IMG/VR virus record: IMGVR_UViG_3300045283_000290
Span: 1-60,441 of that record
DNA length: 60,441 nt
Reading direction: 5' to 3' (one strand)
DNA from: a virus
Position numbers and translations under genes: made by a program. Each line of letters opens with the position of its first letter. Position 1 is the stretch's first letter. The notes beneath the pieces were generated by a model. The model saw only the letters and a program-made list of their open reading frames with translations. It was not told where the DNA came from and did no database searches. Shown here piece after piece: positions 7,597-15,359 of this stretch.

Positions 7597-7982
7597 CGAC
7601 GCTGATTGAGAGCATACTCATCGACCGCCTCATCCAGCAGGTGGAGCGGAGGACGCGGGCGGAAGATAAGAGCGGCGAGCACGTCGCCGCTCTGGGCGAC
7701 GCCGCCCTCCGCATCGTCGATCTGGAGAAGGACTTCGCCCGCGCCAACGAGAAGGCCGACGCGATGGAGAAGCTCGCCGACCGCAAGGCCAGCCAGGTCA
7801 ACGACATGATCCGGAGCCGGAACGACGCGGAGAAGCGACTGTTTGCTCTCTACGAGGCGGCCGACGCGCTGGTGAAGGAAATCGCCCGGCGGAAGAACCC
7901 GCACAAGGTCGACGACCTACGACGCCGCCTCGGCGTGGCGCTGCAGACCGCCCACGACGACTGCGGGCAGATTCCGTTCTGA
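7593..7982 (+). CDS. coiled-coil unknown protein
   Basis: 129 residues; ATG overlaps the preceding TGA and has GGAGG upstream. Long heptad-like stretches (IVDLEKDFARANEKADAMEK, NDAEKRLFALYEAADALVKE) indicate a coiled coil; it ends ..AHDDCGQIPF. A likely scaffold or accessory protein in the early region; no family recognised. Confidence 0.6.
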   Translation: MTTLIESILIDRLIQQVERRTRAEDKSGEHVAALGDAALRIVDLEKDFARANEKADAMEKLADRKASQVNDMIRSRNDAEKRLFALYEAADALVKEIARRKNPHKVDDLRRRLGVALQTAHDDCGQIPF

Positions 7983-7984
7983 CG

Positions 7985-8602
7985 ATGCCGCGCCTCTATC
8001 GCCCGCACATCCCCGTCGAGGTCCGCTGCCGCGTCGCCCTGCGGCAGCTCGGCGAGATGTGGCCGGACCAGGTCATCGCCGCGCGGCGGCACACAGGGCG
8101 CGACGCGCACATCAAAAGCCTTGGCGTCCTCAAATCGAATAGCGGCGGCCTCGGGGCGCTGCTCGACGAGAGCCTCGCCAAGCTGGCCGATCTTCTGAAT
8201 TGTGAGGTCGGGCGCCTTCGGCTCGACCACAACCCTGCCCTGGGTGCGCGCGAGATCGTCGCCGAAGGCATCAAGAACGGCAAGCGGTGGGCGACGTACA
8301 GGCCCGATGCCAACAACCTCGAGTTTTTGATCTATCGGGAGAAGCACGCGCACCACATCAAGACGAACGTCCGCGGCGACGGCGCACAGCACCCCGACCG
8401 CGTGCTCATCAAGCGGGAGCGCCGGCGAAAACGGGAAAATACTTTAGGTGGGCGGCCTGTTTCGGGAAAACGCTTTAGGTGGGCCAAACACTCGCGCGGG
8501 TTGAAGGGCCGGCCGAAGGTGAAAATCCGCTCGCGCGGCTTCCGCAAGGTCGCCAAACAACGAAGGCGCCAGCTCCCGATCCCACCCAGGAGGATGACGT
8601 GA
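7985..8602 (+). CDS. HNH-type phage protein
   Basis: 205 residues. The core has RLRLDHNPALGAREI, YRPDANNLEFLIYREKHAHH and IKTNVRGDGAQHPDRVLIKR, matching a family of HNH-like proteins common in rhizobial phages and prophages. The D-H-x-P-x-L-x-x-R motif and later His residues could form the metal site, but a classical zinc-finger HNH pattern is not visible. The last 70 residues are very basic (RKRENTLGGRPVSGKRFRWA), suggesting nucleic acid binding. It starts two bases after the previous stop. Confidence 0.6.
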   Translation: MPRLYRPHIPVEVRCRVALRQLGEMWPDQVIAARRHTGRDAHIKSLGVLKSNSGGLGALLDESLAKLADLLNCEVGRLRLDHNPALGAREIVAEGIKNGKRWATYRPDANNLEFLIYREKHAHHIKTNVRGDGAQHPDRVLIKRERRRKRENTLGGRPVSGKRFRWAKHSRGLKGRPKVKIRSRGFRKVAKQRRRQLPIPPRRMT

Positions 8603-8761
8603 CCGCCATTGCCCTCGCCGCGGCGATCGCCGCGAGCGTCGCCGGAGCCGAACTCAAGTCGCCGCGGTGGGAATTGGAGCTGACCCCGCATGGCTTCATC
8701 ATTTGGTTCCGCTTCGACCCGCCCGCCGGTCTGCAAGACAGAGACGGAGACGTGCGCGTGA
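8599..8761 (+). CDS. short gene before the UDG-like gene, probably with a frame lesion
   Basis: Starts at a GTG overlapping the preceding TGA, with AGGAGG about seven bases upstream. The first 43 residues (VTAIALAAAIAASVAGAELK..) look protein-like. The same frame runs on into the UDG-like gene. A +1 shift near 8732 would instead end it with VCKTETETCA and a TGA at 8759-8761 that overlaps the GTG at 8758, the arrangement used everywhere else in this operon. I therefore treat it as a separate small gene with one probable indel. Confidence 0.4.
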
Positions 8762-9234
8762 GCAACCGCCCGATGATCCTCGGCATGAACAACCCGCTCT
8801 CCGACGCCCCGGAGCACGCGCTCTACCCGCTGCCGGCCGGCTGCACCGGCTCGCGGCTGTTCGGCATCCTGAAACTCGTGTGGCCCGAGATCGGGTTCCG
8901 CGACTACCTGCGCAGCTACGAGCGGCGCAACCTCGTCGTCGGCCAGGCTTGGAGCGCCGTGGCCGGAAGGATCGCAGCCGACGTGCTGCGCGAGGAGATC
9001 GCCAAGAGGCGGTCGGTCCAACAAATAGCCGTGCTCGGCGCGCAGACGTGGGCGGCGATTCATGGGCACCGCGACGACACGCCGGTGCTGGCCTCGCTGC
9101 GGGTCTCCAACATCGTCTGGAACCGGCTGCCGCATCCGAGCGGCCGGAACCCCTGGTACAATGTCGAGGAGAACCGGCTCGCCGCGGCGCGGCTGCTCCT
9201 CTCTCTCCTCACGCCGCTGCCGGAGACGACATGA
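8758..9234 (+). CDS. uracil-DNA-glycosylase-superfamily-like protein
   Basis: 158 residues from GTG 8758. Two elements recall the uracil-DNA glycosylase fold: an N-terminal ILGMNNPLS loop (residues 7-15) in the place of the active-site G-x-N-P loop, and a C-terminal LPHPSGRNPWYN (124-135) in the place of the H-P-S DNA-intercalation motif. Between them lies AVLGAQTWAAI, as expected for the central strand. UDGs remove uracil or other altered bases. Whether this protein is a glycosylase or a UDG-fold protein with another role cannot be read from sequence. The in-frame upstream GTG at 8599 would add 53 residues. Confidence 0.5.
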   Translation: MSNRPMILGMNNPLSDAPEHALYPLPAGCTGSRLFGILKLVWPEIGFRDYLRSYERRNLVVGQAWSAVAGRIAADVLREEIAKRRSVQQIAVLGAQTWAAIHGHRDDTPVLASLRVSNIVWNRLPHPSGRNPWYNVEENRLAAARLLLSLLTPLPETT

Positions 9235-9414
9235 GCATCGAACGCCGCAACGGAAAGGTCGTCATCGAGTGCGACGTCGTGAACTGTCAGGCCGAGGTCG
9301 AGGGCGACGACTTCGAGAGCGCTTGGCGGGGACGCGAAGGGCGCTGGCTGGCGCGCGAGGAAGATCGGCCGCGACTGGGTGCGGGGCTGCCCGAAACACG
9401 CGAGGGACATCTGA
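9231..9414 (+). pseudogene. small cysteine-containing protein split by an extra base
   Basis: The ATG overlaps the previous TGA and begins MSIERRNGKVVIECDVVNCQ AEVEGDDFESAWR. Reading then fails unless one G is dropped from the GGGG run at about 9328-9331, after which it continues DAKGAGWRARKIGRDWVRGC and PKHARDI, ending in a TGA (9412-9414) that overlaps the radical-SAM ATG. The joined product of about 60 residues has three to four Cys and a conserved Trp pattern seen in small phage zinc-binding proteins. Without the correction the frame runs on into the radical-SAM gene. Confidence 0.5.
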
Positions 9415-10223
9415 TGGGACTCATTCTGGACGACACCGGCAAGCCGGTGAAGGGCTTCGACGTGATCTATCCGCCGGGTTCGCAGGCGTGGGAGTACGCG
9501 CCGCTCGCGACGAACCCCTACAAGGGCTGCGGGCACGGCTGCGCCTACTGCTACGTGCCGCTCGCCACTCACCAGAAGCGCGCGGAGTTCGACGCCGGCG
9601 CCGTGCCGAGGCCAGGCTATTGGGGGCGCCTCGCCGACGACTGCCGCCGATATGAAGCCGCAGGCGTGCGCGAGCAGGTGCTCCTCTGCTTCAGCACCGA
9701 TCCTTATCACCCCGGCGACACATCGCTGACGCGAGGAACGCTGCTGACTCTAAGTCAGTTTGGCCTCGCCTTCTGCACGCTGACGAAGGGCGGAGAGAGA
9801 TCGATCCGCGACTGCGACCTCTTCCGGCCGGACCGCGACGCCTACGCCGCGACTCTCACGAGCCTGGACGACGCCTTCTCGCTGAAGTGGGAGCGCAACG
9901 CCGCGCTCCCGAGGGAGCGCATCGACACGCTGGCGACGTTCCGCAGCCGCGGCATCTTCACCTGGGTATCTATCGAGCCGACGCTCGACGCCGAGCACAG
10001 CCTCGCCGTCATCAGAGAGACGGCGTCCTTCGTCGACCTCTTCAAGATCGGCAAGGCGAACTATCTCGGCGAGTTCGGCAAGCGCATCGACTGGCGAGAC
10101 TACACGCTGCGCGTGATCGACCTCTGCCAGCGGCTCGGCGTCAAACACTACGTGAAGCGCGACCTCCAGCAATTCCTGCCGGAGGGATACCACAACCCGC
10201 TGCGCATCCCGCAGCATCACTGA
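9414..10223 (+). CDS. radical SAM protein (spore photoproduct lyase-like)
   Basis: 269 residues. The radical SAM cluster motif is C39-x3-C43-x2-C46 in YKGCGHGCAYCYVPL. Downstream are EQVLLCFSTDPYHPGD, LTKGGERSIRD and TWVSIEPTLDAEHSLAVI, the layout of the Rad_SAM/SPL-like proteins found in many phages. Enzymes of this class use a [4Fe-4S] cluster to cleave SAM to a 5'-deoxyadenosyl radical. The substrate is unknown; DNA lesion repair or nucleotide modification are possible by analogy. Start chosen at the ATG that overlaps the corrected upstream stop. Confidence 0.8.
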   Translation: MGLILDDTGKPVKGFDVIYPPGSQAWEYAPLATNPYKGCGHGCAYCYVPLATHQKRAEFDAGAVPRPGYWGRLADDCRRYEAAGVREQVLLCFSTDPYHPGDTSLTRGTLLTLSQFGLAFCTLTKGGERSIRDCDLFRPDRDAYAATLTSLDDAFSLKWERNAALPRERIDTLATFRSRGIFTWVSIEPTLDAEHSLAVIRETASFVDLFKIGKANYLGEFGKRIDWRDYTLRVIDLCQRLGVKHYVKRDLQQFLPEGYHNPLRIPQHH

Positions 10224-10238
10224 AGGAGCAAAACCAAA

Positions 10239-10958
10239 ATGAGCATGCAAGGAAACGGGACTGACCCGCGCGGCGCCAGGATAGCGGCCGCGGTCGAGGA
10301 TGAACTCAAGATTCCCGGGTTCCTGGAGGGCAACGGCAAGGGCACGCAGCGTCCGGCCATGGTCGTGCGCGCCTCCTCGCTTCCGGCGCGCAGCAGCACG
10401 GCCGCCGATTTCGCCCCGCCGAGCCAGCGGCCGCCGGTGCCGCCCGAGGTCGAGTCGCACGACAAGCACCTGCGCGCCGCCGCCGAGATCGAGCACGACG
10501 CGGAGGTCCTGCGCGAGCACAGCGTCTCCCTCGACAAGTATCTGAACGACGGCCTGGCGTCCGTCGAGCAGGCGATGGTCGCCGCGCTCAAGAAGGCCGA
10601 GGCGCGGTGCGCCGAGACGCGCGTGCAGCTCGTCGCCGCCAACGACGCCCACAAGGCGGCGGTGGCCGAGTATCTGACCCTATGCGGCAGGCGCGCCGAT
10701 GACTTCCGCAACGTCGGCGTCGAGATTCTCGGCTACATCAAGAAGGCCGACGACCGCCTCGCGGCGAAGCGGGACGCGATCCTGCGGGCTGGCGAGGATG
10801 CCGAGCCGGCCGCGGCGGCAACTCACGAGTCAGGGAGTCAGGTGGCGAGAGGGGCGGTGGAATCAAAACCGCATGACGCGGCCAACGAGCCACGCGCCGA
10901 GCGCCCAGCCGGTCCCGGTGAAGAAGCCGACGCAGAACCAGACGCCGATCGAATATAG
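10239..10958 (+). CDS. coiled-coil protein, last gene of the rightward early block
   Basis: 239 residues with an AAGGAG site about ten bases before the ATG. The N-terminus is Pro/Ala-rich and disordered. The middle (residues 75-190) is a long helix: LREHSVSLDKYLNDGLASVE, MVAALKKAEARCAETRVQLV, DDFRNVGVEILGYIKKADDR. The C-terminus is acidic. Its 3' end overlaps a 37-codon membrane-peptide gene on the opposite strand. Possibly involved in replication or packaging organisation, but nothing specific is visible. Confidence 0.6.
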   Translation: MSMQGNGTDPRGARIAAAVEDELKIPGFLEGNGKGTQRPAMVVRASSLPARSSTAADFAPPSQRPPVPPEVESHDKHLRAAAEIEHDAEVLREHSVSLDKYLNDGLASVEQAMVAALKKAEARCAETRVQLVAANDAHKAAVAEYLTLCGRRADDFRNVGVEILGYIKKADDRLAAKRDAILRAGEDAEPAAAATHESGSQVARGAVESKPHDAANEPRAERPAGPGEEADAEPDADRI

Positions 10959-10976
10959 GGTGATGGCGGTGGGCAT
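10863..10976 (-). CDS. 37-residue transmembrane peptide
   Basis: Read on the minus strand: MPTAITLYSIGVWFCVGFFT followed by GTGWALGAWLVGRVMRF. One long hydrophobic helix with a basic C-terminal end. The ATG overlaps the stop of the upstream gene (TGATG), which is the main argument for reality. It overlaps the 3' end of the plus-strand coiled-coil gene. It could be a small lysis or membrane accessory protein. Confidence 0.5.
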   Translation of the reverse strand: MPTAITLYSIGVWFCVGFFTGTGWALGAWLVGRVMRF

Positions 10977-11140
10977 CAGAGCCTTCCCATCAGCAGCAAG
11001 ACGACGACGACGATCAGAATGACACCGATCACGCCGATGCCGCCGTTGCCGAAGCCGTAACCGGGGCCGCGAGGCGACCAGGGACCGATCCCTCCGAGCA
11101 GGAGGAGGATCAGGACCACGATGAGGATCGTCGACAGCAT
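10976..11140 (-). CDS. DUF3309-like small membrane protein
   Basis: 54 residues: an N-terminal hydrophobic helix (MLSTILIVVLILLLLGGIGP), a Gly/Trp/Tyr-rich turn (WSPRGPGYGFGNGGIG) and a second hydrophobic helix (VILIVVVVLLLMGRL). This two-helix architecture with a GY/GxG centre is that of DUF3309 proteins of alphaproteobacteria. Role unknown. In the leftward block with other membrane proteins, so it may belong to the lysis or envelope module. Confidence 0.75.
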   Translation of the reverse strand: MLSTILIVVLILLLLGGIGPWSPRGPGYGFGNGGIGVIGVILIVVVVLLLMGRL

Positions 11141-11160
11141 TTGGGGCCTCGCGGTCTACA

Positions 11161-11370
11161 TCAACGCGGCTCTGGCGGCGTTGTTCCGGGGATTGCCCGC
11201 GTGATGTCCACGATCCACTCGCTGTCCGGCCGGAAGTTGTCGCCGCCGAGAGCAGCGCGCGGGGCGTTGATGAACACCTCGGCCGGCTGCTCGCCGCCGT
11301 TCGACGTGAGATGAATCTGCACGACCCCGTTGTTGTTGCGCATCGAGCGGCACTGGCATTTCAGGCGCAT
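11161..11370 (-). CDS. small unknown protein
   Basis: 69 residues: MRLKCQCRSMRNNNGVVQIH, then SNGGEQPAEVFINAPRAAL and DSEWIVDITRAIPGTTPPEP. Likely a small beta-rich protein; the two N-terminal cysteines are C5 and C7. Tightly placed between the membrane-peptide gene and the 250-residue exported protein. No family recognised. Confidence 0.55.
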   Translation of the reverse strand: MRLKCQCRSMRNNNGVVQIHLTSNGGEQPAEVFINAPRAALGGDNFRPDSEWIVDITRAIPGTTPPEPR

Positions 11371-11373
11371 GGA

Positions 11374-12126
11374 CTATCCAGTCGTGGACGGTCGCGGGCG
11401 CCGTAAGGCGACGATGACGGCGGTGCCCACTCCAATCATCAAGGACAACAGAGTCAGCCCGCCGAGCACGTAGGCGATCGTGGCTGCGCTCCCGGCGCCG
11501 GCGCCGGCGGCACCGGAACTGCCGGTCTCCAGCGCGGCGATGCGCGTAGACAGAGCCGTGAACTGCTGCTGAACGTTTTTATTTGTTTCAGCAGCGGTAG
11601 AGGCCACCAGTGCACTCAATGTTGCCGCGCTGTCGGTCACTGTTTTTGCCAGGGCATTCGCGGTGGCGTTCGCGCGGTCATTGGCGAGCGCGATCGCGCC
11701 GGTATCTACACCCCTAATCGCATTGAGGCGTTCCGTTTCCTTGGCCTGAAGGATGGAAGCAAACTCGGCACGGAGCTTGGCCTCGCTGTCGAGGCGATCG
11801 CGCGCGACGACGAGCATCTCTCTGTCATGCGCGGAGCGCAGCTCGCCCAGTTCGTTGACGTTCTTCAGCCGGGCCTCGAATAGCTCCTTCGTCGCAATGC
11901 GCAGGTCGTCCTGGCGCAGCCGGTCCGCCGCCATCAGATCGTTGAGTCGCGTGACCGCCGCCAACACGAGGTCGAGGACGTTCTTGGTCGGGTCGATGAC
12001 CGGCTGGCCGCCGGCATCGACGGCGATTCCCGGGCGGTGCTCCTTGCCGGAGTCGACCTGCGCCCACGCAGGCAGCGCGACGGCGATCTGCACGGCCAGG
12101 GCGACCCCGAACGATAGGCGGCGCAT
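11374..12126 (-). CDS. exported coiled-coil protein with C-terminal membrane anchor
   Basis: 250 residues; GGAGAAG precedes the ATG. A clear Sec signal peptide (MRRLSFGVALAVQIAVALP AWAQ, cleavage after AWA) is followed by a long periplasmic coiled coil (about residues 50-215; ELRSAHDREMLVVARDRLDS, ILQAKETERLNAIRG) and a C-terminal membrane helix (IAYVLGGLTLLSLMIGVGTA) with a basic tail. The topology would place most of the protein in the periplasm. Within the lysis-like gene cluster it could help disrupt or bridge the envelope; this is inference. Confidence 0.65.
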   Translation of the reverse strand: MRRLSFGVALAVQIAVALPAWAQVDSGKEHRPGIAVDAGGQPVIDPTKNVLDLVLAAVTRLNDLMAADRLRQDDLRIATKELFEARLKNVNELGELRSAHDREMLVVARDRLDSEAKLRAEFASILQAKETERLNAIRGVDTGAIALANDRANATANALAKTVTDSAATLSALVASTAAETNKNVQQQFTALSTRIAALETGSSGAAGAGAGSAATIAYVLGGLTLLSLMIGVGTAVIVALRRPRPSTTG

Positions 12127-12155
12127 CTCGGCTTCTCCTTTCCACGCCGTAAATA

Positions 12156-12611
12156 TCAGGTAAGGGCGGAGGCGAGAAGCAGGGCAACCGTCACGCAGAT
12201 GATCCAGGCGCGGGGGCCCCAGGGGCGGTCGCCGAAGACGCGCAGCAGACAGAGCAGCGCCCACACCGAGAGCGCCAGGCCGATCGGAACGACCACGGCG
12301 CTCGCGGCCGGCGAGATGAACCCGTAGCTCGCCAGCCATAGCGCCGCGCGCACCCACGCCATCCCCGAGAAGTAGCACATCAACGCGACCGCGCTGTCGG
12401 ATGCCGGCGACCGCCAGAGCAGCGCGTTCCGCCAGCCGACCTCGCGACGGCGGACCTTCATGCGGTGCCAGGCGTAGAGGCCGAACAGCACGACGACGAA
12501 GACGTCGAGGAAGAACAGGAAGGCGTTCTGCCACGCGGCGAGCCACAGCCAGTCCGTCGGCGCGCTGACGGGTGTCGTTCCTCCGAGCACCTCGTGGAGG
12601 AGGTGGATCAA
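12156..12611 (-). CDS. polytopic membrane protein
   Basis: 151 residues, starting with a TTG whose last bases form the preceding TGA (TTGA overlap). About four hydrophobic helices: WQNAFLFFLDVFVVVLFGLY, VALMCYFSGMAWVRAALWLA, ASAVVVPIGLALSVWALLCL and AWIICVTVALLLASALT. A phage holin or other lysis-associated membrane protein is possible from the context. A longer frame upstream of 12611 overlaps the next gene and is poor in protein-like features. Confidence 0.6.
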   Translation of the reverse strand: MIHLLHEVLGGTTPVSAPTDWLWLAAWQNAFLFFLDVFVVVLFGLYAWHRMKVRRREVGWRNALLWRSPASDSAVALMCYFSGMAWVRAALWLASYGFISPAASAVVVPIGLALSVWALLCLLRVFGDRPWGPRAWIICVTVALLLASALT

Positions 12612-12814
12612 GACCGCCTCGGGAAGGTCCGCAGCAGCTCGCTCATCGGGTCGCGCTTCATGTTGTAGGCCGCGTCGGCAACCTCCGCCCCGACGCGCTC
12701 GCCGATCTCGCGCGTCTCGGCCGACACGTGCTCCGCGCGCTCCGATACCGTCCCGCGCTCGTCGTTGAAGATGAGGAGGCGGAGCATGGCGCCCACGCGG
12801 TCGACCACTTTCAC
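12608..12814 (-). CDS. small unknown protein of the lysis-like cluster
   Basis: 68 residues: MKVVDRVGAMLRLLIFNDER, then a helix rich in Glu/Arg (ERAEHVSAETREIGERVGAE) and NMKRDPMSELLRTFPRR. Amphipathic helical, no membrane span. Its stop overlaps the TTG start of the polytopic membrane gene, suggesting coupled expression. Confidence 0.55.
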   Translation of the reverse strand: MKVVDRVGAMLRLLIFNDERGTVSERAEHVSAETREIGERVGAEVADAAYNMKRDPMSELLRTFPRRS

Positions 12815-12838
12815 CGATGTCCCCGCTGGTGCATGTTG

Positions 12839-13096
12839 TCACGGAGGGGCGGCCCTCAGAAGCTCAAGCAGCTCGAGCCGCTCGTTCTTGACGCCGGCGA
12901 CGATCTCAAGCGCCGCGGACAGCTTCTCGCCGTAGGTGGTCGCGTCGTCGATTCGCGCCTGCTGCGCATCCTCCAGCCGCACGAACAGTTTGTAAATGGC
13001 GAGGATGGCGAGGACGAGCAGCGCGGCGACGATGCCATGCTCGGCGACCTTCCCGAGGAGCGCTTCCCACATTTTCCGAATCCCCGCGACGTTCAT
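12839..13096 (-). CDS. single-span membrane protein, holin- or spanin-like
   Basis: 85 residues: N-terminal cytoplasmic stretch MNVAGIRKMWEALLGKVAEH, one membrane helix (GIVAALLVLAILAIYKLFV) and a coiled-coil tail (TTYGEKLSAALEIVAGVKNE RLELLELL). This resembles class-III holins or inner-membrane spanin subunits in shape only. An alternative start six codons upstream in another frame is not supported. It follows a terminator-like hairpin, so it may begin a transcription unit. Confidence 0.55.
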   Translation of the reverse strand: MNVAGIRKMWEALLGKVAEHGIVAALLVLAILAIYKLFVRLEDAQQARIDDATTYGEKLSAALEIVAGVKNERLELLELLRAAPP

Positions 13097-13145
13097 GTGA
13101 AATTTGCACGTCGTCGCCGGGCGCACAACCTCACGCGGGCACCAG

Positions 13146-13182
13146 TGAAACAAACGGGCCGCCTCCGGTTGAAGGCGACCCG
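13146..13182 (-). terminator. rho-independent terminator downstream of the outer-membrane-type gene
   Basis: On the minus strand a 12-bp stem (CGGGTCGCCTTC paired with GGAGGCGGCCCG, two G-U pairs) with an AACC loop is followed by TTTGTTTCA. It lies about 45 bases after the stop of the 13228-14025 gene, where a terminator is expected. Confidence 0.7.
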
Positions 13183-13227
13183 CTGTTGGCGGCCAGGGTG
13201 AAGGGGGCAGATTGCCGCCGCAGGTGA

Positions 13228-14025
13228 TCACAACACCGGCAGGTCGAAACGGAACCCGACGGTGTACTGAGTTCCGAGGTGCGCGCCGCCACTGAACACG
13301 GGCGCGCCGGGGCCGGCGATGCCAGCCACGGTGAACCCGCGCTGCGGGAAGGTGACGTTGAGGTAGGCGTCGATCAGGCCGCCGTTCGCCTTGCCGGTGG
13401 CATCCGCCGTCTGCCAAATCCAGCCGGTGCCGAAGCCCGGCGCCCAGTCCCACGTCGAGCCGGCGGCACCGAAGAACTGCCCGCTCAGCTGGCTCTCCTT
13501 GGCGAGCACGCCGACGTACTGCTTCGGCGCCCCGGACACGACTGCCACGTTCGACGGGAGGCCAGGCTGCGGGAACGCCGTTATGTTGATGAGGTTCGGC
13601 AGCAGGGCCGTAATCTGCGCCAGCCACTCGTAGCCGACGTCGCATTCCTGCGTGGCGCTCCAGCGGCTATCCAGGCTGCCGATCGCGCCGTTGGCCCCGG
13701 CGATGTTCTGGTACGCCACCGTGGCCTGGCAGCGGAACCACCGCTGCCTGTTGTTGAGGAAGCCGACGGCGCCCGTGACGGCTCCGCCGCTGGCCTGGAG
13801 GCTCCCGCCCTGGTTTATCAGACTCGTGGCGAAGAGGTTGGTGCCCTTGACGTCGGCCTGCTCGGTGCTGCCCTCGGCGCCGAGGCCGACGTACCAGATG
13901 AGGGTCGGATTGACCGCCGCCACCATGGGCGGCGCCTTGATCGGAAGGTCCGCGGCTCGCGCCGGGATACTGAGTGCGAGCGGGAGCGCACCGAGCGCCG
14001 CGGCCGCGAGCATGATCTTGCGCAT
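13228..14025 (-). CDS. outer-membrane-protein-like exported protein
   Basis: 265 residues. Signal peptide MRKIMLAAAALGALPLALSI PARA, then ADLPIKAPPMVAAVNPTLIW. This start is typical of alphaproteobacterial Omp25/RopB-like proteins (AADLP..KAPPM). The body alternates short hydrophobic strands with aromatics and ends LGTQYTVGFRFDLPVL, as a beta-barrel C-terminus should. If exported it would sit in the host outer membrane and could alter the surface, for instance in superinfection exclusion. It has its own terminator, suggesting separate expression, like a morphogenetic-independent (moron) gene. A barrel is inferred, not proven. Confidence 0.7.
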   Translation of the reverse strand: MRKIMLAAAALGALPLALSIPARAADLPIKAPPMVAAVNPTLIWYVGLGAEGSTEQADVKGTNLFATSLINQGGSLQASGGAVTGAVGFLNNRQRWFRCQATVAYQNIAGANGAIGSLDSRWSATQECDVGYEWLAQITALLPNLINITAFPQPGLPSNVAVVSGAPKQYVGVLAKESQLSGQFFGAAGSTWDWAPGFGTGWIWQTADATGKANGGLIDAYLNVTFPQRGFTVAGIAGPGAPVFSGGAHLGTQYTVGFRFDLPVL

Positions 14026-14246
14026 CAAATTGTCCCCTTTGTTTGCTGCGAGCGCTGCCCGGCGCCCGCAGGATGAGCGGACACCCGCGCGTGCGCGAGC
14101 ACAAGGGGGAAACGAGACGGCCGGGACGATTCCCTCGCGGGTGTGTCCCGGCCGCCACATACGGCCCCGGCTTGGCGGGTCAGGCGACGAACTGCGTGCT
14201 GGTTCGGGGAACCAAGCCCCCGGCACCCGTCGCCGGCCGTAATCCT
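14026..14246. other. 221-bp intergenic stretch with a strong hairpin
   Basis: No gene seen. It contains a perfect 10-bp stem (CGGCCGGGAC at 14118-14127 with GTCCCGGCCG at 14145-14154), followed on the minus strand by TCTCGTTTCCCCC. This could terminate the 14247-14456 gene. The part next to 14025 probably holds the promoter of the outer-membrane-type gene, but no clear -35/-10 pair can be named. Confidence 0.4.
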
Positions 14247-14456
14247 TTAGTCGGTGACCTTCTCGGCCGCATCGAGCCCGGTGACGAGGATCGCCCGCAC
14301 GCCCGCGTCGATCTGCGCGCGGTGCTCGTGAACCGCCTGGTCGGCCTGGCGCCTCATGAGCGGACTCGCGATGCCGGCCTCGGCGTCGGCGATCATCTTG
14401 TCGACGAGGGGGGTGGCGGCCTCGAACGCGGCGTCTAGCTTGGCCTTGGTAGTCAT
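14247..14456 (-). CDS. small helical protein
   Basis: 69 residues with GGAGGA before the ATG: MTTKAKLDAAFEAATPLVDK MIADAEAGIASPLMRRQADQ AVHEHRAQIDAGVRAILVTG. All helix, moderately charged. No membrane span and no recognised family. It lies between the outer-membrane-type gene and the holin-like gene. Confidence 0.6.
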   Translation of the reverse strand: MTTKAKLDAAFEAATPLVDKMIADAEAGIASPLMRRQADQAVHEHRAQIDAGVRAILVTGLDAAEKVTD

Positions 14457-14536
14457 GCTTCCTCCTTCGGGGTTAGGGGGCAGCGCGACCGGCCGGAAAC
14501 GGGGGGCACGGCGCGCTGTCGAGACGGGGGTGGCTA

Positions 14537-15322
14537 CTACCCCCGCGGGGCGTCCGCCGGACCGGCCTGTGTGGCTGCGGCTGGCGCGGCGGGGGCCTTT
14601 GCGTCGAGGACCGCAGGCGTCGGGACGGCCGGGTCGGCGATCAGCCGCTCGGCGCGAGCCCGGAGGGCCGCGACCGTCGCCGGGTCGTTCGGGTCTACCC
14701 CGAGCACCTTGAGGGTGTCGGCGCCGTGCGCCTGGGCGTAGGTGACCATGCTCGCCAGCGTGTCGTTCTTGACCTCGACCTGCCCCTTGCCGCGGAGGTC
14801 CCTCTGCGCCTCGTTCGCGCCGGCGTGGAGCCCGTTGAGGACGATCTGGTCGAGCCGGTCGCTGGCCTGCTGGCTCAGCTGGACCCCGGCCTTCGCGGCC
14901 AGCCGCTTGACCAGGAGCACCACGTAGCCGGCGATCACCGTCCCGAAGGTGGCGATCACCCACTGGATGATCTCGCCGGCGATGCCGCCGGTGTCGATGA
15001 CCGCCTTGGGAGGCGCGGGCGCCTGGTGCACGATGATGTTCGGCGTCCCGATCCTGCCCTGGTCCGGGTCGCCGATCGCGCCGAGGGGCGGAATATGGAT
15101 GCCGCCCTCGGGGAGCCGCTGCTCGACCTGCTTCTTGATCGCCTCGTCGATCGCCTTCTGGACGTGCTCCGGCGGCTGGAACTGCGCAAGCTGCCAGCAC
15201 GGAGGCAGGGCGGTGGCCTGCTCTACCGTCGCGCACTTGAGATTCCCAACAACCCGTATTTCGGCGAGCGCCGGCGAGCACATCGCTGCCGCGAGGCCGA
15301 GCGCGATCAGAAATTTCCTCAT
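14537..15322 (-). CDS. exported membrane protein resembling LL-H-type holins
   Basis: 261 residues. Signal peptide MRKFLIALGLAAAMCSPALA, a Pro-rich spacer, then a membrane helix (IIQWVIATFGTVIAGYVVLL VKRL) followed by helices with ASDRLDQIVLNGLHAGANEA and TLKVLGVDPNDPATVAALRA. The helix-plus-amphipathic-tail part is like LL-H holins (Phage_holin_6-type), which would permeabilise the inner membrane near the endolysin gene. The additional Sec signal is unusual. The C-terminus is an Ala/Pro-rich tail. Confidence 0.55.
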   Translation of the reverse strand: MRKFLIALGLAAAMCSPALAEIRVVGNLKCATVEQATALPPCWQLAQFQPPEHVQKAIDEAIKKQVEQRLPEGGIHIPPLGAIGDPDQGRIGTPNIIVHQAPAPPKAVIDTGGIAGEIIQWVIATFGTVIAGYVVLLVKRLAAKAGVQLSQQASDRLDQIVLNGLHAGANEAQRDLRGKGQVEVKNDTLASMVTYAQAHGADTLKVLGVDPNDPATVAALRARAERLIADPAVPTPAVLDAKAPAAPAAATQAGPADAPRG

Positions 15323-15359
15323 TTTCCCCTCCGGTTGAGTGTTGCGTCGTTGGCGTAGC

